Below, piece by piece: positions 17,536-26,918 of a DNA stretch of 64,000 nt. The stretch's first letter is position 1. Every line of letters begins with the position of its first letter. Both the position numbers and the translations under genes were made by a program. The notes under the pieces are model-generated. The model saw only the letters and a program-made list of their open reading frames with translations, was not told the origin of the DNA and ran no database searches. This stretch comes from Prevotellaceae bacterium UBA6858 (lineage in GTDB: Bacteria > Bacteroidota > Bacteroidia > Bacteroidales > Bacteroidaceae): positions 137,673-201,672 of the forward strand of contig DKDC01000031.1 of assembly GCA_002451695.1 (NCBI GenBank), given 5' to 3'.

Positions 17536-18240
17536 ATGAAGATCAATACAAACAGCAATGCTTACACATTGGTTTACGCATCGGCAGTGGTGGTGATTGT
17601 GGCATTCCTGCTGGCGTTTGTCTCAAAATCGCTCGAACCGGCATCGATGTCGAACGAGCGGATAGACAAGAAAAAGCAGATACTCGCCTCGCTGAACATT
17701 CGCGGTCTCGACAACAGACAGGTGGAAAGCGAATATGAGAAAAGCGTAACGTTCGACAAAATAATACGCACCGACGGAAGCGTTTACAAAGACGGAAGCG
17801 GAAAAGACAAGGACGGCTTCAAAATCGCCCCCGGGGAGATTGACGACAACCACCTGCCGCTTTACCAATGCTACGTGAACGGTCAGACAAAATACGTGAT
17901 ACCTCTTTACGGAAAAGGTCTGTGGGGGCCAATTTGGGGCTACATCGCGCTTGACGATGACAAGAATACCGTTTTCGGGGCTTACTTCAGCCACCAAAGC
18001 GAAACGGCAGGGCTTGGCGCAAGAATAACAGAGGAAAGTTTTCAAAAGGAGTTCGTGGGCAAAAAGCTGTTCGCCGACGGCGGCAGCACCGTTATGCTCG
18101 GCCTGGCTAAAAAGAAAGACCCCACGAAAGAGCAGTTCCAATGCGACGCAATCTCTGGCGCGACGCTCACCTGCAACGGCGTAACCGGCATGATACACGA
18201 CTGCGTGGCCAAATACAGCGCATTCCTCCTGGACAAATAA
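17536..18240 (+). CDS. nqrC: Na+-NQR subunit C
   Basis: A 234-residue subunit with one N-terminal membrane anchor (LVYASAVVVIVAFLLAFV) and a periplasmic FMN-binding domain. The flavinylation motif DAISGATLT ends at Thr210, the expected FMN attachment residue; an ApbE-type flavin transferase, not in this window, would be needed. GLWGPIWGYIALDDDKNTV and the SHQSETAGLGARI motif confirm the family. Confidence 0.95.
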   Translation: MKINTNSNAYTLVYASAVVVIVAFLLAFVSKSLEPASMSNERIDKKKQILASLNIRGLDNRQVESEYEKSVTFDKIIRTDGSVYKDGSGKDKDGFKIAPGEIDDNHLPLYQCYVNGQTKYVIPLYGKGLWGPIWGYIALDDDKNTVFGAYFSHQSETAGLGARITEESFQKEFVGKKLFADGGSTVMLGLAKKKDPTKEQFQCDAISGATLTCNGVTGMIHDCVAKYSAFLLDK

Positions 18241-18273
18241 ACAAAACAGAAACAAACAAAGAAGGCATATAAT

Positions 18274-18900
18274 ATGGCAAAACTCTTTTCTGTGGAAAAC
18301 CGCGAGGTGTTCACCACTCCGCTGGGAAAAGACAACCCAATCACGGTGCAAATTCTCGGCATCTGCTCGGCTCTTGCCGTAACCTCACAACTTGAGCCGG
18401 CAATCGTCATGGGTCTTTCCGTAACGGCAATCACCGCCTTGAGCAACTTCATAGTCTCCCTCATCCGCAAAACAATCCCCAACCGCATACGCATAATCGT
18501 GCAGCTTGTCGTTGTGGCCGCGCTCGTTACCATTGTAAGCATGGTTCTCAAAGCCGTGGCATACGACGTGAGCGTTCAGCTTTCGGTTTATGTGGGACTG
18601 ATAATAACCAACTGCATACTCATGGGCCGCCTTGAGGCGTTTGCCATGAGCCATGCGCCGTGGCCGAGCCTCATAGACGGACTTGCAAACGGCTTGGGCT
18701 ACGCCTACATACTCGTTATCGTGGGCGGAGTGCGCGAAATCCTCGGTTCGGGCTGCCTGCTCGGCTTCAAATTCATACCCGATGCCGTTTACAACGCGGG
18801 CTATCTTGACAACAGCATGATGACAACGCCGGCAATGGCCCTGATAATACTCGGCTGCGTTATTTGGGTGAGCAATTCCGTTATCGGCAAAAAGCAGTAA
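18274..18900 (+). CDS. nqrD: Na+-NQR subunit D
   Basis: A 208-residue integral membrane protein with six predicted helices. Cys31 (LGICSALAV) and Cys114 (ITNCILMGR) sit where NqrD contributes two ligands to the intramembrane 2Fe-2S cluster shared with NqrE. GLGYAYILVIVGGVREILGSG is conserved. Confidence 0.95.
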   Translation: MAKLFSVENREVFTTPLGKDNPITVQILGICSALAVTSQLEPAIVMGLSVTAITALSNFIVSLIRKTIPNRIRIIVQLVVVAALVTIVSMVLKAVAYDVSVQLSVYVGLIITNCILMGRLEAFAMSHAPWPSLIDGLANGLGYAYILVIVGGVREILGSGCLLGFKFIPDAVYNAGYLDNSMMTTPAMALIILGCVIWVSNSVIGKKQ

Positions 18901-18935
18901 CGCCCGCATCGTTAAATCTATAAAGACCAAACTAT

Positions 18936-19565
18936 ATGGAACATGACATAGCACTGTTTATCCGCTCGGTGTTTGTGGATAACATGATATTCGCATCTTT
19001 CCTCGGCATGTGTTCGTACCTTGCCGTGTCGAAAAACCTCAAGACATCCCTCGGTCTCGGCATTGCCGTAACCTTCGTGCTTGTGGTAACGGTGCCAATC
19101 AACTACCTGCTTCAGACCAAAGTGCTCGCGCCCGACTGCATACTGCCGGGCGTTGACCTCACATACCTTTCCTTCATCCTCTTCATTGCCGTGATTGCGG
19201 CGATTGTGCAGCTTGTGGAAATGATCGTGGAACGCTTTTCGCCGTCGCTTTACAACGCGCTGGGCATATTCCTCCCGCTCATCGCCGTGAACTGCGCCAT
19301 TATGGGGGCGTCGCTCTTCATGCAGCAGAGAATAGAGATGGACCCCGCAACAGACGCACGCGCCATTGCGGGAGTGGGCGACGCAATTGTTTACGCATTC
19401 AGTTCTGGTACCGGCTGGCTTCTGGCAATCGTGGGGCTTGCCGCTATCCGCGAGAAAATGGCTTATTCCGATGTTCCGAAAAACTTGCAAGGGCTGGGAA
19501 TAACTTTCATCACCGTGGGACTTATGGCAATGGCGTTCATGTGCTTCTCGGGACTGAATATATAG
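18936..19565 (+). CDS. nqrE: Na+-NQR subunit E
   Basis: A 209-residue membrane protein, the inverted-topology partner of NqrD. Cys26 (LGMCSYLAV) and Cys120 (IAVNCAIMG) are the two remaining ligands of the shared 2Fe-2S cluster. [19 protein letters not shown] and [13 protein letters not shown] are family hallmarks. Confidence 0.95.
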   Translation: MEHDIALFIRSVFVDNMIFASFLGMCSYLAVSKNLKTSLGLGIAVTFVLVVTVPINYLLQTKVLAPDCILPGVDLTYLSFILFIAVIAAIVQLVEMIVERFSPSLYNALGIFLPLIAVNCAIMGASLFMQQRIEMDPATDARAIAGVGDAIVYAFSSGTGWLLAIVGLAAIREKMAYSDVPKNLQGLGITFITVGLMAMAFMCFSGLNI

Positions 19566-19595
19566 AATATCGTACAGAAAACAAGGATTAATAAT

Positions 19596-20888
19596 ATGTC
19601 GCAGACAATTATAATGTTCATCACATCAAGCATCGGTGTGTTTTGGGGGGTGATAATCCTCATGGTAATTCTTCTGCTTGTGGCAAAGAAGTACCTCACG
19701 CCGAGCGGAAACGTCAACATCACCATAAACGGGGAGAAAAAGCTGTCAGTGCCGCAAGGCGCATCGCTGCTCTCCACCCTTGCCGAGCAAAATGTGTATC
19801 TCTCCTCGGCGTGCGGCGGCAAAGGCTCGTGCGGACAGTGCAAATGCCAGGTCATCAGCGGTGGCGGCGAGGCCATAGACGTTGAAAAATCCCACTTCAC
19901 GCGCCGCGAGCTGCTCGACCACTACCGTCTCGGATGCCAGGTAAAGGTAAAGGGAGACATGGAAATCAAAGTTCCGCAGTCAGTGCTTGGAGTCAAGAAA
20001 TACGAATGCACCGTGGTGTCGAACAACAACGTGGCATCATTCATAAAGGAGTTCATCGTGGCACTGCCCGAAGGCGAACACATGGACTTCCTTCCCGGAA
20101 GCTATGCACAGATTGAAATACCGGCATACTCCATGGATTACGACAAGGACATCGACAAGGAAAGCCTCGGACGCTACTTGCCCGCATGGCAGAAGTTCGG
20201 ACTTTTCTCGCTAAAGTGCACCAACACCGTGCCGACCACACGCGCTTATTCCATGGCCAACTATCCCGCCGAGGGCGACCGTTTCATGCTTACGGTGAGG
20301 ATAGCCACGCCGCCCTTCAAGCCGAAACCGCAAGTAGGCTTCCAAGATGTGATGCCGGGCATAGCCTCCTCGTACATTTTCACGCTCAAGCCGGGCGACA
20401 AGGTTATTATGTCAGGCCCTTACGGCGATTTCCACCCGCGCTTCAACTCAAAGCGCGAAATGATATGGGTGGGAGGAGGAGCCGGAATGGCACCGTTGCG
20501 TGCGCAGATTATGCACATGACGCGCACACTCCACACCACCGACCGCAAGATGTCATACTTCTACGGCGCACGCTCGCTGTCGGAAGTGTTCTATCTGAAA
20601 GATTTCCACGAACTCGAAAAGGAGTTCCCCAACTTCAAGTTCTACCTCGCCCTCGACCGCCCCGACCCGGAAGCCGATGCGGCGCACGTGGAATACACAC
20701 CGGGCTTTGTGCATCAGGTGATGTATGAAAAATATCTGAAGAACCACCCCGCACCCGAAGACATAGAATACTACCTCTGCGGCCCCGGACCTATGACAGG
20801 GGCGGTCATCAAGCTGCTCGACTCGCTCGGAGTGGAGCGCGAGGACATCATGTTCGACGATTTCGGGGGCGGAGCGCCCAAGAAATAG
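19596..20888 (+). CDS. nqrF: Na+-NQR subunit F, NADH dehydrogenase
   Basis: A 430-residue subunit where NADH is oxidised. One N-terminal helix (residues about 8-30) anchors it; a ferredoxin domain follows with 2Fe-2S ligands Cys73, Cys79, Cys82 and Cys115 (ACGGKGSCGQCKC and LGCQ). The ferredoxin-reductase part has the FAD motif TRAYSMANYP and the NAD loop VGGGAGMAPLRAQ, ending FDDFGGGAPK. It closes the operon, and a strong terminator follows. Confidence 0.96.
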   Translation: MSQTIIMFITSSIGVFWGVIILMVILLLVAKKYLTPSGNVNITINGEKKLSVPQGASLLSTLAEQNVYLSSACGGKGSCGQCKCQVISGGGEAIDVEKSHFTRRELLDHYRLGCQVKVKGDMEIKVPQSVLGVKKYECTVVSNNNVASFIKEFIVALPEGEHMDFLPGSYAQIEIPAYSMDYDKDIDKESLGRYLPAWQKFGLFSLKCTNTVPTTRAYSMANYPAEGDRFMLTVRIATPPFKPKPQVGFQDVMPGIASSYIFTLKPGDKVIMSGPYGDFHPRFNSKREMIWVGGGAGMAPLRAQIMHMTRTLHTTDRKMSYFYGARSLSEVFYLKDFHELEKEFPNFKFYLALDRPDPEADAAHVEYTPGFVHQVMYEKYLKNHPAPEDIEYYLCGPGPMTGAVIKLLDSLGVEREDIMFDDFGGGAPKK

Positions 20889-20920
20889 CTTCAGTCAAAA
20901 GGGATCCCCTTTACAATTTA

Positions 20921-20960
20921 CAGAGACCGGACGGCGCAAATCCGCCCGGTCTCTGCCTTT
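20921..20960 (+). terminator. Terminator of the nqr operon
   Basis: CAGAGACCGG-A-CGG pairs with CCG-C-CCGGTCTCTG (14-position stem, one mismatch), followed by CCTTTACT. Confidence 0.78.
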
Positions 20961-21118
20961 ACTGCCCCATTTTGCCCCAAGAAACCATAAAACACGAGGT
21001 TGCCCTGTGTTCTTCATGGCATCCTATGCAACCGGCTCGTTGCCGAAGAAACAGCAGGAACGCCAAAGTTTGCATAAAACGTTAGTTTACAGAGCAATGC
21101 ACAAACAAATAAGTTCTG

Positions 21119-21243
21119 TTATAACAATTTGTTTTTCAACTGCTTGCAACGGCGGGAAAAAGGTCTGATGTAGTCTGGATTATGTCTGATATAATTTTCA
21201 CTATGTCCTATGTAGTTTTTCCTGCATCAGACATAATTTTCGC
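21119..21243 (-). repeat. Composite intergenic repeat, copy 5 (reverse, array only)
   Basis: On the minus strand: ATTATGTCTGATGCAGG (unit 1), ACTACATAGGACATAG (unit 2), ATTATATCAGACATAAT (unit 3), ACTACATCAGACC (unit 4), then CGCCGTTGCAAGCAG and GAAAAACAAATTGTTATAA. There is no REP hairpin. Flanking stretches 20961-21118 and 21244-21355 hold nothing recognisable. Confidence 0.83.
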
Positions 21244-21355
21244 GATGACGGGGATATAGCAAATATTTTGGGGGGTTGTGCGAATTTGGAAGTTCCCTGT
21301 CTCTGGCTCACGCCTTTATTTTCCGTCCACGTGCTGCGGAATTTGCTGAAAGCGA

Positions 21356-21386
21356 TTTGCCGTACACGCGGATTTTCATAACTTTG
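21356..21386 (+). promoter_or_regulatory. Promoter of the ruvX-def group
   Basis: TTTG (21356-21359) and TAACTTTG (21379-21386) with exactly 19 bases between, a full consensus match. It lies only 24 bases before the GTG start and limits the start of ruvX to 21411 or later. Confidence 0.75.
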
Positions 21387-21410
21387 CAAACCAAACAAGC
21401 ATATCACGCC

Positions 21411-21827
21411 GTGGCAAGAATAATGTCGATAGACTATGGCAAACGCCGCACTGGCATTGCCGTAACCGACCCGCTGAAAATAATCGCAGGAGGTCTTGAG
21501 ACTGTCGATACCCCCAAACTGCTCGACTACATCAAAGCCTACACAGCCAAGGAAGCAGTGGAACGCATCGTGATAGGGATGCCAACGCAGTCGGACGGCA
21601 CACCATCGGAGAACGCCGCCCGCGTAAGGGAGTTTGCCGGCAGACTGAAGAAAGCCGTAGAAATCCCGATTGAGTTTTACGACGAGAGGTTCACCTCCGT
21701 ACTCGCCCACCGCGCAATGCTCGACGGCGGGCTGCGTAAAAAGGAAAGGCAGAACAAGGCCCTCGTTGACAAGATAAGCGCAACCATAATTTTGCAGTCA
21801 TACATGGAAAGCTGCAGCATCAAATAA
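21411..21827 (+). CDS. ruvX: Pre-16S rRNA nuclease / Holliday-junction resolvase-like protein
   Basis: A 138-residue YqgF/RuvX protein with an RNase H-like fold, needed for 16S rRNA 5' maturation. I start at GTG 21411 because VARIMSIDYGKRRTGIAVTD matches the family N-terminus (xRIxAIDYGxKR); ATG 21423 would remove the first strand. Motifs: DYGKRRTGIAVTDP with the first catalytic Asp, RIVIGMP, FYDERFTSVLAHR and DKISATIILQSYM. def follows after 9 bases in the same operon. Confidence 0.93.
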   Translation: MARIMSIDYGKRRTGIAVTDPLKIIAGGLETVDTPKLLDYIKAYTAKEAVERIVIGMPTQSDGTPSENAARVREFAGRLKKAVEIPIEFYDERFTSVLAHRAMLDGGLRKKERQNKALVDKISATIILQSYMESCSIK

Positions 21828-21836
21828 AAAGAAAAC

Positions 21837-22400
21837 ATGAAACTACCCATTTACGTATATGGCGAACCAGTTTTGCGCCAAGTGGCGGAGGACATCACGC
21901 CCGACTATCCCGACCTCAAGCAGCTCATCGCAAATATGTACGAGACACTCGAGAACGCCGAGGGCGTGGGACTTGCAGCCCCGCAGATAGGTCTTTCAAT
22001 ACGCCTTGTGGTCATAGACCTCAGGGACTTGGCGGAAGACTATCCCGAATACAAGGACTTCCGCAAAACCTACATAAACGCCCGCGTCATAGAGGGCAGC
22101 GACGAGACCTGCTCCATAGACGAGGGCTGCCTGAGCATACCCGGAATACACGAAAAGGTGGTGCGCCCCAAAAAGGTGCACGTGAAATATCTCGACGAGA
22201 ACTTCGAGGAGCATGACGAATGGGCTGACGGGTTTCTCGCCCGCGTAATGCAGCACGAGTTCTCACACCTTGAGGGCCACGTGTTCACCGACATAATATC
22301 GCCGCTGCGCAGACAGATGATAGCCCGCAAAATGAAATCCATCGCCCACGGCGGCTACCGCTGCTCATACAAAACAAAGTTCAACCGGCACCTGAAATAA
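21837..22400 (+). CDS. def: Peptide deformylase
   Basis: A 187-residue PDF removing the formyl group from nascent proteins. All three motifs are present: EGVGLAAPQIG (GxGxAAxQ), EGCLSIPG with the metal-binding Cys, and MQHEFSHLEGH (HExxH) with the two His ligands and catalytic Glu. Length is typical. It lies between ruvX and the TPR gene, all in one direction. Confidence 0.96.
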   Translation: MKLPIYVYGEPVLRQVAEDITPDYPDLKQLIANMYETLENAEGVGLAAPQIGLSIRLVVIDLRDLAEDYPEYKDFRKTYINARVIEGSDETCSIDEGCLSIPGIHEKVVRPKKVHVKYLDENFEEHDEWADGFLARVMQHEFSHLEGHVFTDIISPLRRQMIARKMKSIAHGGYRCSYKTKFNRHLK

Positions 22401-22452
22401 AAACGGCAGCAAACCGCCGCCTTCCCATCGTGGCGGACACGCCCCAAAGCCA

Positions 22453-24408
22453 TTGAAAAAGTTCCTGCTTTTTCTTTTCCTTCTCCCCTTTTCGGTGGCG
22501 GCGCAAATCAACACCGACAGGGTGATGCTGATAGGTCGCAATGCGCTCTATTATGACGACTATGTGCTGTCAATACAGTATTTCAACGAAATTATAAATG
22601 CAAAGCCGTTCCTCTACGACCCCTATTATTTCAGGGCGATAGCCAAGTTTTACCTTGAGGACTATCACGGCGCGGAGGCCGACTGCTCAAAGGCGATAGA
22701 CCTCAACCCTTTCATCGAGGACAGCTACCAATTGCGCGGCCTGTGCCGCATAAAGCAGGACAAGTATGAGGAGGCGGCGGGCGACTATTCAAAAGTAATT
22801 GAATACAAGCCGCTCGACCAAGTGTCGTGGTACAACCGCGTGCTGTGCCGCATACACCTCAAGCAATACAGCGAGGCAGTCGCGGAGCTCCAGACCATGC
22901 ACGCCAAATGGCCGTCCTATACAAAATGCTACGAGATAGAGGCGCAGGTTAATTTGCAGCTCAAGGACACGCTCAAGGCCGACAGCCTTTTTGCCTATGT
23001 CATAAGCAAGAACCAAAACAACGGCGACGCTTGGGGCGCACGCGGAATGATTGCCTTCAGCAAGGGGAACTACGAAAGCGCGGACACACTGCTGACGCAC
23101 GCGATAAAATATTCGCCCAACATTCCCGACTACTACGTGAACCGCGCCCTTATAAGATACCACAAGAAAAGGCTGCGCGACGCGATGAACGATTACGACA
23201 GCGCGATAAACGTTGACCCGCAGAATTTCCTCGCACACTACAACCGCGGGCTGCTGCGCGCGCAAGTCGGCGAGGACAACCTCGCAATCCAAGACTTTGA
23301 CTTTGTGCTGAAAGCCGAGCCTGACAATTTGCTCGCCCTGTTCAACCGCGCCGTGCTGCTCGAAAAAACCGGCGGCTACCGACAGGCGATAAAGGATGTG
23401 TCGAAAGTGATAGCCGAATACCCGCACTTTTGGACCGGCTACGAACTGCGCGCGCGCTGCCGCAGGAAAACGGGCGACAACAAAGGGGCTGCGAGCGATG
23501 AGAGAAAGGTGTTTGTGGCGCAGCTCGACCGCACTTTCAACCACAAACGCTACGCAAACAAAAGCACCCGCGACCGCCGGGAAATCAACATAGAGGACTA
23601 TCAGAAGATTGTTGTCGAGGAGGACACCAACGCCGTTGAGAAATACGCAAACGACTATCGCGGCAAAGTGCAATACAACAAAGTCGAGGTGAAAGCCAAA
23701 CCAATGTTCGCGTTCTCCACATCGCGCCAGCCGGCAAACGCCATAAGTTCCGCACCCCACTATTGGCAGGGGCTTGACAAATGGAACAAGAGGAAAACCA
23801 CCTCACGCCCGATAAAACTCACAAATTCCATAAGGCCCGCAAGCGAGGATGACGTGAACCTGCTCTTTGCCGACATAAACCGCCTCACGCAGCAAGCCGA
23901 CAGCAACGAGGTGCAAAACCTCATGGCGTGCGCAATTCTTTACAGCGACGCAAAAGACTACAACTCATCGCTCAACAGCCTCAACAAGGCAGTTGAGAAG
24001 GATGGCGGCAACGCGGCGGCGTTTTTCGAGCGGGCAGCCGTGAAGCAATACATCATAGACTTCCAGAACAGCACCGAGGAGTCCGAAAAGCCCCACGGCT
24101 CAAACCTGCTCGGACTGCAATCCGTGCTCAGCGATCTTGAAGCCGCCGAAAAACTTATGCCCGACAACGAATACATCATGTACAACCGTGGCTGCGCATA
24201 CCTTGCGGCGAAAGACTACAACAACGCCGAAATCTTCTTCGGCAAGGCAATATCCATAAACCCCAAGTTTGCCGAGGCCTACTACAACAGGGCGTTGGCG
24301 CGGCTTCCGCTTTCAAAGAAAACCGAAGCGTTGTCAGACCTCAGCAAAGCCGGGGAGTTGGGGCTGTATGAGGCATACAGCGCAATAAAACAAAATTCCA
24401 GGCAATAA
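22453..24408 (+). CDS. Secreted tetratricopeptide-repeat protein
   Basis: A 651-residue protein. The start is a TTG codon at 22453, giving MKKFLLFLFLLPFSVAAQ, a clear signal peptide; no ATG before the signal sequence fits. Residues about 30-350 are at least eight TPR units (for example YHGAEADCSKAIDLNPF, YEEAAGDYSKVIEYKP, LAIQDFDFVLKAEPDNL); a charged linker (350-480) follows, then two to three more units (YNSSLNSLNKAVEK, YNNAEIFFGKAISINPK). TPR arrays bind proteins; the partner is unknown. It lies 52 bases after def, an arrangement I recall from other Bacteroidales. It would act in the periplasm or at the envelope. Confidence 0.85.
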   Translation: MKKFLLFLFLLPFSVAAQINTDRVMLIGRNALYYDDYVLSIQYFNEIINAKPFLYDPYYFRAIAKFYLEDYHGAEADCSKAIDLNPFIEDSYQLRGLCRIKQDKYEEAAGDYSKVIEYKPLDQVSWYNRVLCRIHLKQYSEAVAELQTMHAKWPSYTKCYEIEAQVNLQLKDTLKADSLFAYVISKNQNNGDAWGARGMIAFSKGNYESADTLLTHAIKYSPNIPDYYVNRALIRYHKKRLRDAMNDYDSAINVDPQNFLAHYNRGLLRAQVGEDNLAIQDFDFVLKAEPDNLLALFNRAVLLEKTGGYRQAIKDVSKVIAEYPHFWTGYELRARCRRKTGDNKGAASDERKVFVAQLDRTFNHKRYANKSTRDRREINIEDYQKIVVEEDTNAVEKYANDYRGKVQYNKVEVKAKPMFAFSTSRQPANAISSAPHYWQGLDKWNKRKTTSRPIKLTNSIRPASEDDVNLLFADINRLTQQADSNEVQNLMACAILYSDAKDYNSSLNSLNKAVEKDGGNAAAFFERAAVKQYIIDFQNSTEESEKPHGSNLLGLQSVLSDLEAAEKLMPDNEYIMYNRGCAYLAAKDYNNAEIFFGKAISINPKFAEAYYNRALARLPLSKKTEALSDLSKAGELGLYEAYSAIKQNSRQ

Positions 24409-24619
24409 GCCCATTACAGGCAGGAAACACCTTGCGGCAGCCACAGGCGGCGTGGGACGACCGACACCGCGCTCACGGTTTTGGTGCAGAAATTCGCGGA
24501 ATACAAGGAATGACAGTGCCGCTAAAAAGCACCCAGTCCCACCCTTTTCACGGCAGTTATCAGTTTTTACCATAAAGCATTGATACGCAGCAAATTCCCC
24601 TTATCTTCAAACATCCTTG

Positions 24620-24741
24620 TAACGTTTTGTTTTACAGCCGGTTGCAAGTGGCGTAAAAAAGGTCTGATGTAGTTTGGGTTATGTCTGATATAATTTTTCC
24701 TGCATCGGACGTAGTTTTTCCTATGTCCGATGTAGTTTTTG
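24620..24741 (-). repeat. Composite intergenic repeat, copy 6 (reverse, array only)
   Basis: On the minus strand: ACTACATCGGACATAGG (unit 1, centre CGG), ACTACGTCCGATGCAGG (unit 2, centre CCG), ATTATATCAGACATAAC, ACTACATCAGACC, then the CGCCACTTGCAACC and TAAAACAAAACGTTA tail. Units 1 and 2 are near-exact inverted copies. The outer edge of unit 1 supplies the TTTG of the next gene's promoter. Bases 24409-24619 show no gene. Confidence 0.83.
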
Positions 24742-24768
24742 CCAACAAAAGACATACCTTTACATTTG
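24738..24768 (+). promoter_or_regulatory. Promoter of the PAS gene, -33 box inside the repeat
   Basis: TTTG (24738-24741) and TACATTTG (24761-24768) with exactly 19 bases between. The -33 word is the last bases of repeat copy 6. Confidence 0.65.
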
Positions 24769-24806
24769 CTTTGGCAACAACAAAATAAACTGACAAGAAA
24801 AGAGCC

Positions 24807-25142
24807 ATGTTTGACTATTTGGGAAAAGTGGGGTTCGCCGCCACTGTTTGCGACAAGGACGGCATAATCTTATACCAAAACCAACGCGCCATTGAGCGCG
24901 ACGGAGCGGCTGTGGGCAAGAACCTGTACAACTGCCACAACAAGAAGTCGCAGGAGATTATACGGGGGATGATTGAAACCGGTGAAAGCAACACCTACGA
25001 GGTGGTGCGGAACGGCAAACGCCGTCTGCTGCACCAGACTCCTTGGTTTGAAAAAAACAGCGGCGAAGTGGCGGGTCTCATAGAGATTTCCGTCAACCTG
25101 CCGAACGAATACCCGGTTTTCAACAGAGACTTGCAAAAGTAA
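24807..25142 (+). CDS. Small single-domain PAS protein
   Basis: A 111-residue protein that is one PAS domain with nothing attached: AATVCDKDGIILYQNQRAIE, then GKNLYNCHNKKSQEIIRGMIETGESNTYEV, then LHQTPWFEKNSGEVAGLIEISVNLP. The Cys-His pair in NLYNCHNKKS resembles the CHP motif of the PAS domain found with DUF438 and hemerythrin-like proteins, so a haem or redox ligand is possible; this is inference. It has its own promoter and no visible output partner next to it. It may work by binding another protein or by sensing a small molecule. Confidence 0.75.
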   Translation: MFDYLGKVGFAATVCDKDGIILYQNQRAIERDGAAVGKNLYNCHNKKSQEIIRGMIETGESNTYEVVRNGKRRLLHQTPWFEKNSGEVAGLIEISVNLPNEYPVFNRDLQK

Positions 25143-25207
25143 TGCGCTTAGTTTGCAGGGCTACAACCAATATGCCAGCCCGCACTGGTGCATGGACGGC
25201 TGTTTTA

Positions 25208-25239
25208 TTGCCGTTTCTCAGCGAATTTCCGTAACTTTG
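25208..25239 (+). promoter_or_regulatory. Promoter of the DUF5715 gene
   Basis: TTG (25208-25210) and TAACTTTG (25232-25239) with 21 bases between; the start codon lies 28 bases on. Confidence 0.55.
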
Positions 25240-25267
25240 CGCCAAGAATCGTCATACCCCGGACATA

Positions 25268-26089
25268 ATGAAACCCAAATTCAGTCTTGACAAAAAGACT
25301 TTCCTATATATATTCTATGGGATAACAGCAATTCTGTTCATCATAAAGCTGATATTCCCGCAGATAACCCGCAACACAACCGCCAGGCAGCCACGCGAGA
25401 GCATCGTTGCCGAAAGGCAGCCTGACAGCATCGACATACAGCGCATTTACGTTGACAGCATAATGGCATTGCCGCACAAACGCCCCGCATTTGAATACGG
25501 CGCAGACGGAAAGCCAAAGCGCCACAGGATATACAGCGTGCCGGATTTCGCAAGCACATTCCCCGATCCTAACCCCACCCACCTCGCCACAGCCATGCGG
25601 CTCGGCGTGAAGCCGGTGAAAGACCGCGCACAGGCAGAAGCCAACAAAAAGGAACTCGTGTTCGTGGCCTCCACGCCGTATTTCTATGTAAAAAGGCTCT
25701 ACAACTCCATACCCTATCTCGTGCCACGCGCCGCCATACTGCTTGAACACATCGGCAGGACGTTCCACGACTCGCTCGCAATAAAGGGCATACCGCTCAA
25801 CAACATTATGGTAACCTCGCTGCTGCGCACCGAGGACGACGTGGCACGGCTGCGCAAACACAACGGCAACGCCTCGCCCAACAGCGCACACCGATACGGC
25901 ACCACATTCGACATAGCCTACAACAAATACCGCATGGTGCAGGACCCCGCGCTTCCCAAAGTGCGCCCGGTGAGGGACGACACATTGAAATACGTGCTGT
26001 CGGAAGTGCTGAACGATGCGCGCAAGCAGGGGTTGTGCTACGTGAAATACGAGAAGAAACAAGGATGCTACCACATAACGGCACGGTAA
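25268..26089 (+). CDS. DUF5715-type, peptidase M15-like envelope protein
   Basis: A 273-residue protein with one N-terminal membrane helix (FLYIFYGITAILFIIKLIF) and a periplasmic domain. The stretch NNIMVTSLLRTEDDVARLRKHNGNASPNSAHRYGTTFDIAY resembles the Ser-x-His-x-x-Gly-x-x-x-Asp zinc pattern of M15/VanY-like peptidases and DUF5715, split by charged loops. It may cut or bind peptidoglycan peptides. truA follows after 13 bases, probably by co-transcription rather than shared function. Activity is not proven for this family as far as I know. Confidence 0.72.
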   Translation: MKPKFSLDKKTFLYIFYGITAILFIIKLIFPQITRNTTARQPRESIVAERQPDSIDIQRIYVDSIMALPHKRPAFEYGADGKPKRHRIYSVPDFASTFPDPNPTHLATAMRLGVKPVKDRAQAEANKKELVFVASTPYFYVKRLYNSIPYLVPRAAILLEHIGRTFHDSLAIKGIPLNNIMVTSLLRTEDDVARLRKHNGNASPNSAHRYGTTFDIAYNKYRMVQDPALPKVRPVRDDTLKYVLSEVLNDARKQGLCYVKYEKKQGCYHITAR

Positions 26090-26102
26090 GCCGCAAAAGG
26101 TC

Positions 26103-26891
26103 ATGAGCCGCTACTTTATATACATATCCTACGACGGAGGCGCATACCACGGCTGGCAAGTGCAGCCCAACGGAGCCAGCGTGCAGGAAGTGCTGGAGAA
26201 AAGCCTATCCACGCTGCTGGGCAGGCCCACAGCAGTAACCGCTGCGGGAAGAACCGATGCCGGAGTGAACGCCGCGTCGATGCCTGTGCATTTTGACACA
26301 GAAAGCGATTTGCCCGCCCCAAGCGGCAAGCGCCCCGGGGAAACGGCGGAGCAGCACCTTGCGTACAAGCTCAACCGCATATTGCCCCGCGACATTGCCG
26401 TAGGCAAAATAGTGAAAGTGCGCAGCGACGCCCACGCACGCTTTTCCGCCACAAGGCGCACATACCATTACTATGTTGCCCTAAGGAAAAACCCTTTCCT
26501 CACAAAATACCACCTGCGCCTTACATACCCGGTGAACTTCCGCCTCATGAACGAGGCGGCGGCAATGCTGCTGGGGCGGCACGACTTCGACTGCTTTGCC
26601 AAAGCCCACCCGGACGTGAAAACATCGTTCTGCACCGTAACCAAGGCGCAGTGGGTGGAAATTGCTGACGGGGAATGGCGTTTCGAGATAAGTGCGGACC
26701 GCTTTCTGCGCAATATGGTAAGGGCGGTGGTTGGCACGCTTCTCGACATAGGCAGGGGAAAGACCGCCATTGACGAGCTGCGCGGCATTCTCGACAGCCG
26801 CAGCCGCAGCCGCGCCGGGGAAAGCGTAAGGGGCGAGGCTCTGTTTCTGGAAAGCGTGGACTATCCCGAAAACATTTTCGCCGCCCGATAA
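26103..26891 (+). CDS. truA: tRNA pseudouridine(38-40) synthase
   Basis: A 262-residue TruA that isomerises U38-U40 in the anticodon arm of tRNAs. The catalytic Asp lies in AAGRTDAGVNA; ISYDGGAYHGWQVQPNG opens the protein, RRTYHYYV and DRFLRNMVRAVVGTLLDIGRGK are conserved. Length is typical. It is followed by a DMT transporter gene after 27 bases. Confidence 0.95.
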   Translation: MSRYFIYISYDGGAYHGWQVQPNGASVQEVLEKSLSTLLGRPTAVTAAGRTDAGVNAASMPVHFDTESDLPAPSGKRPGETAEQHLAYKLNRILPRDIAVGKIVKVRSDAHARFSATRRTYHYYVALRKNPFLTKYHLRLTYPVNFRLMNEAAAMLLGRHDFDCFAKAHPDVKTSFCTVTKAQWVEIADGEWRFEISADRFLRNMVRAVVGTLLDIGRGKTAIDELRGILDSRSRSRAGESVRGEALFLESVDYPENIFAAR

Positions 26892-26918
26892 CGAAAGGAA
26901 AACAATAAAGACAAAACC

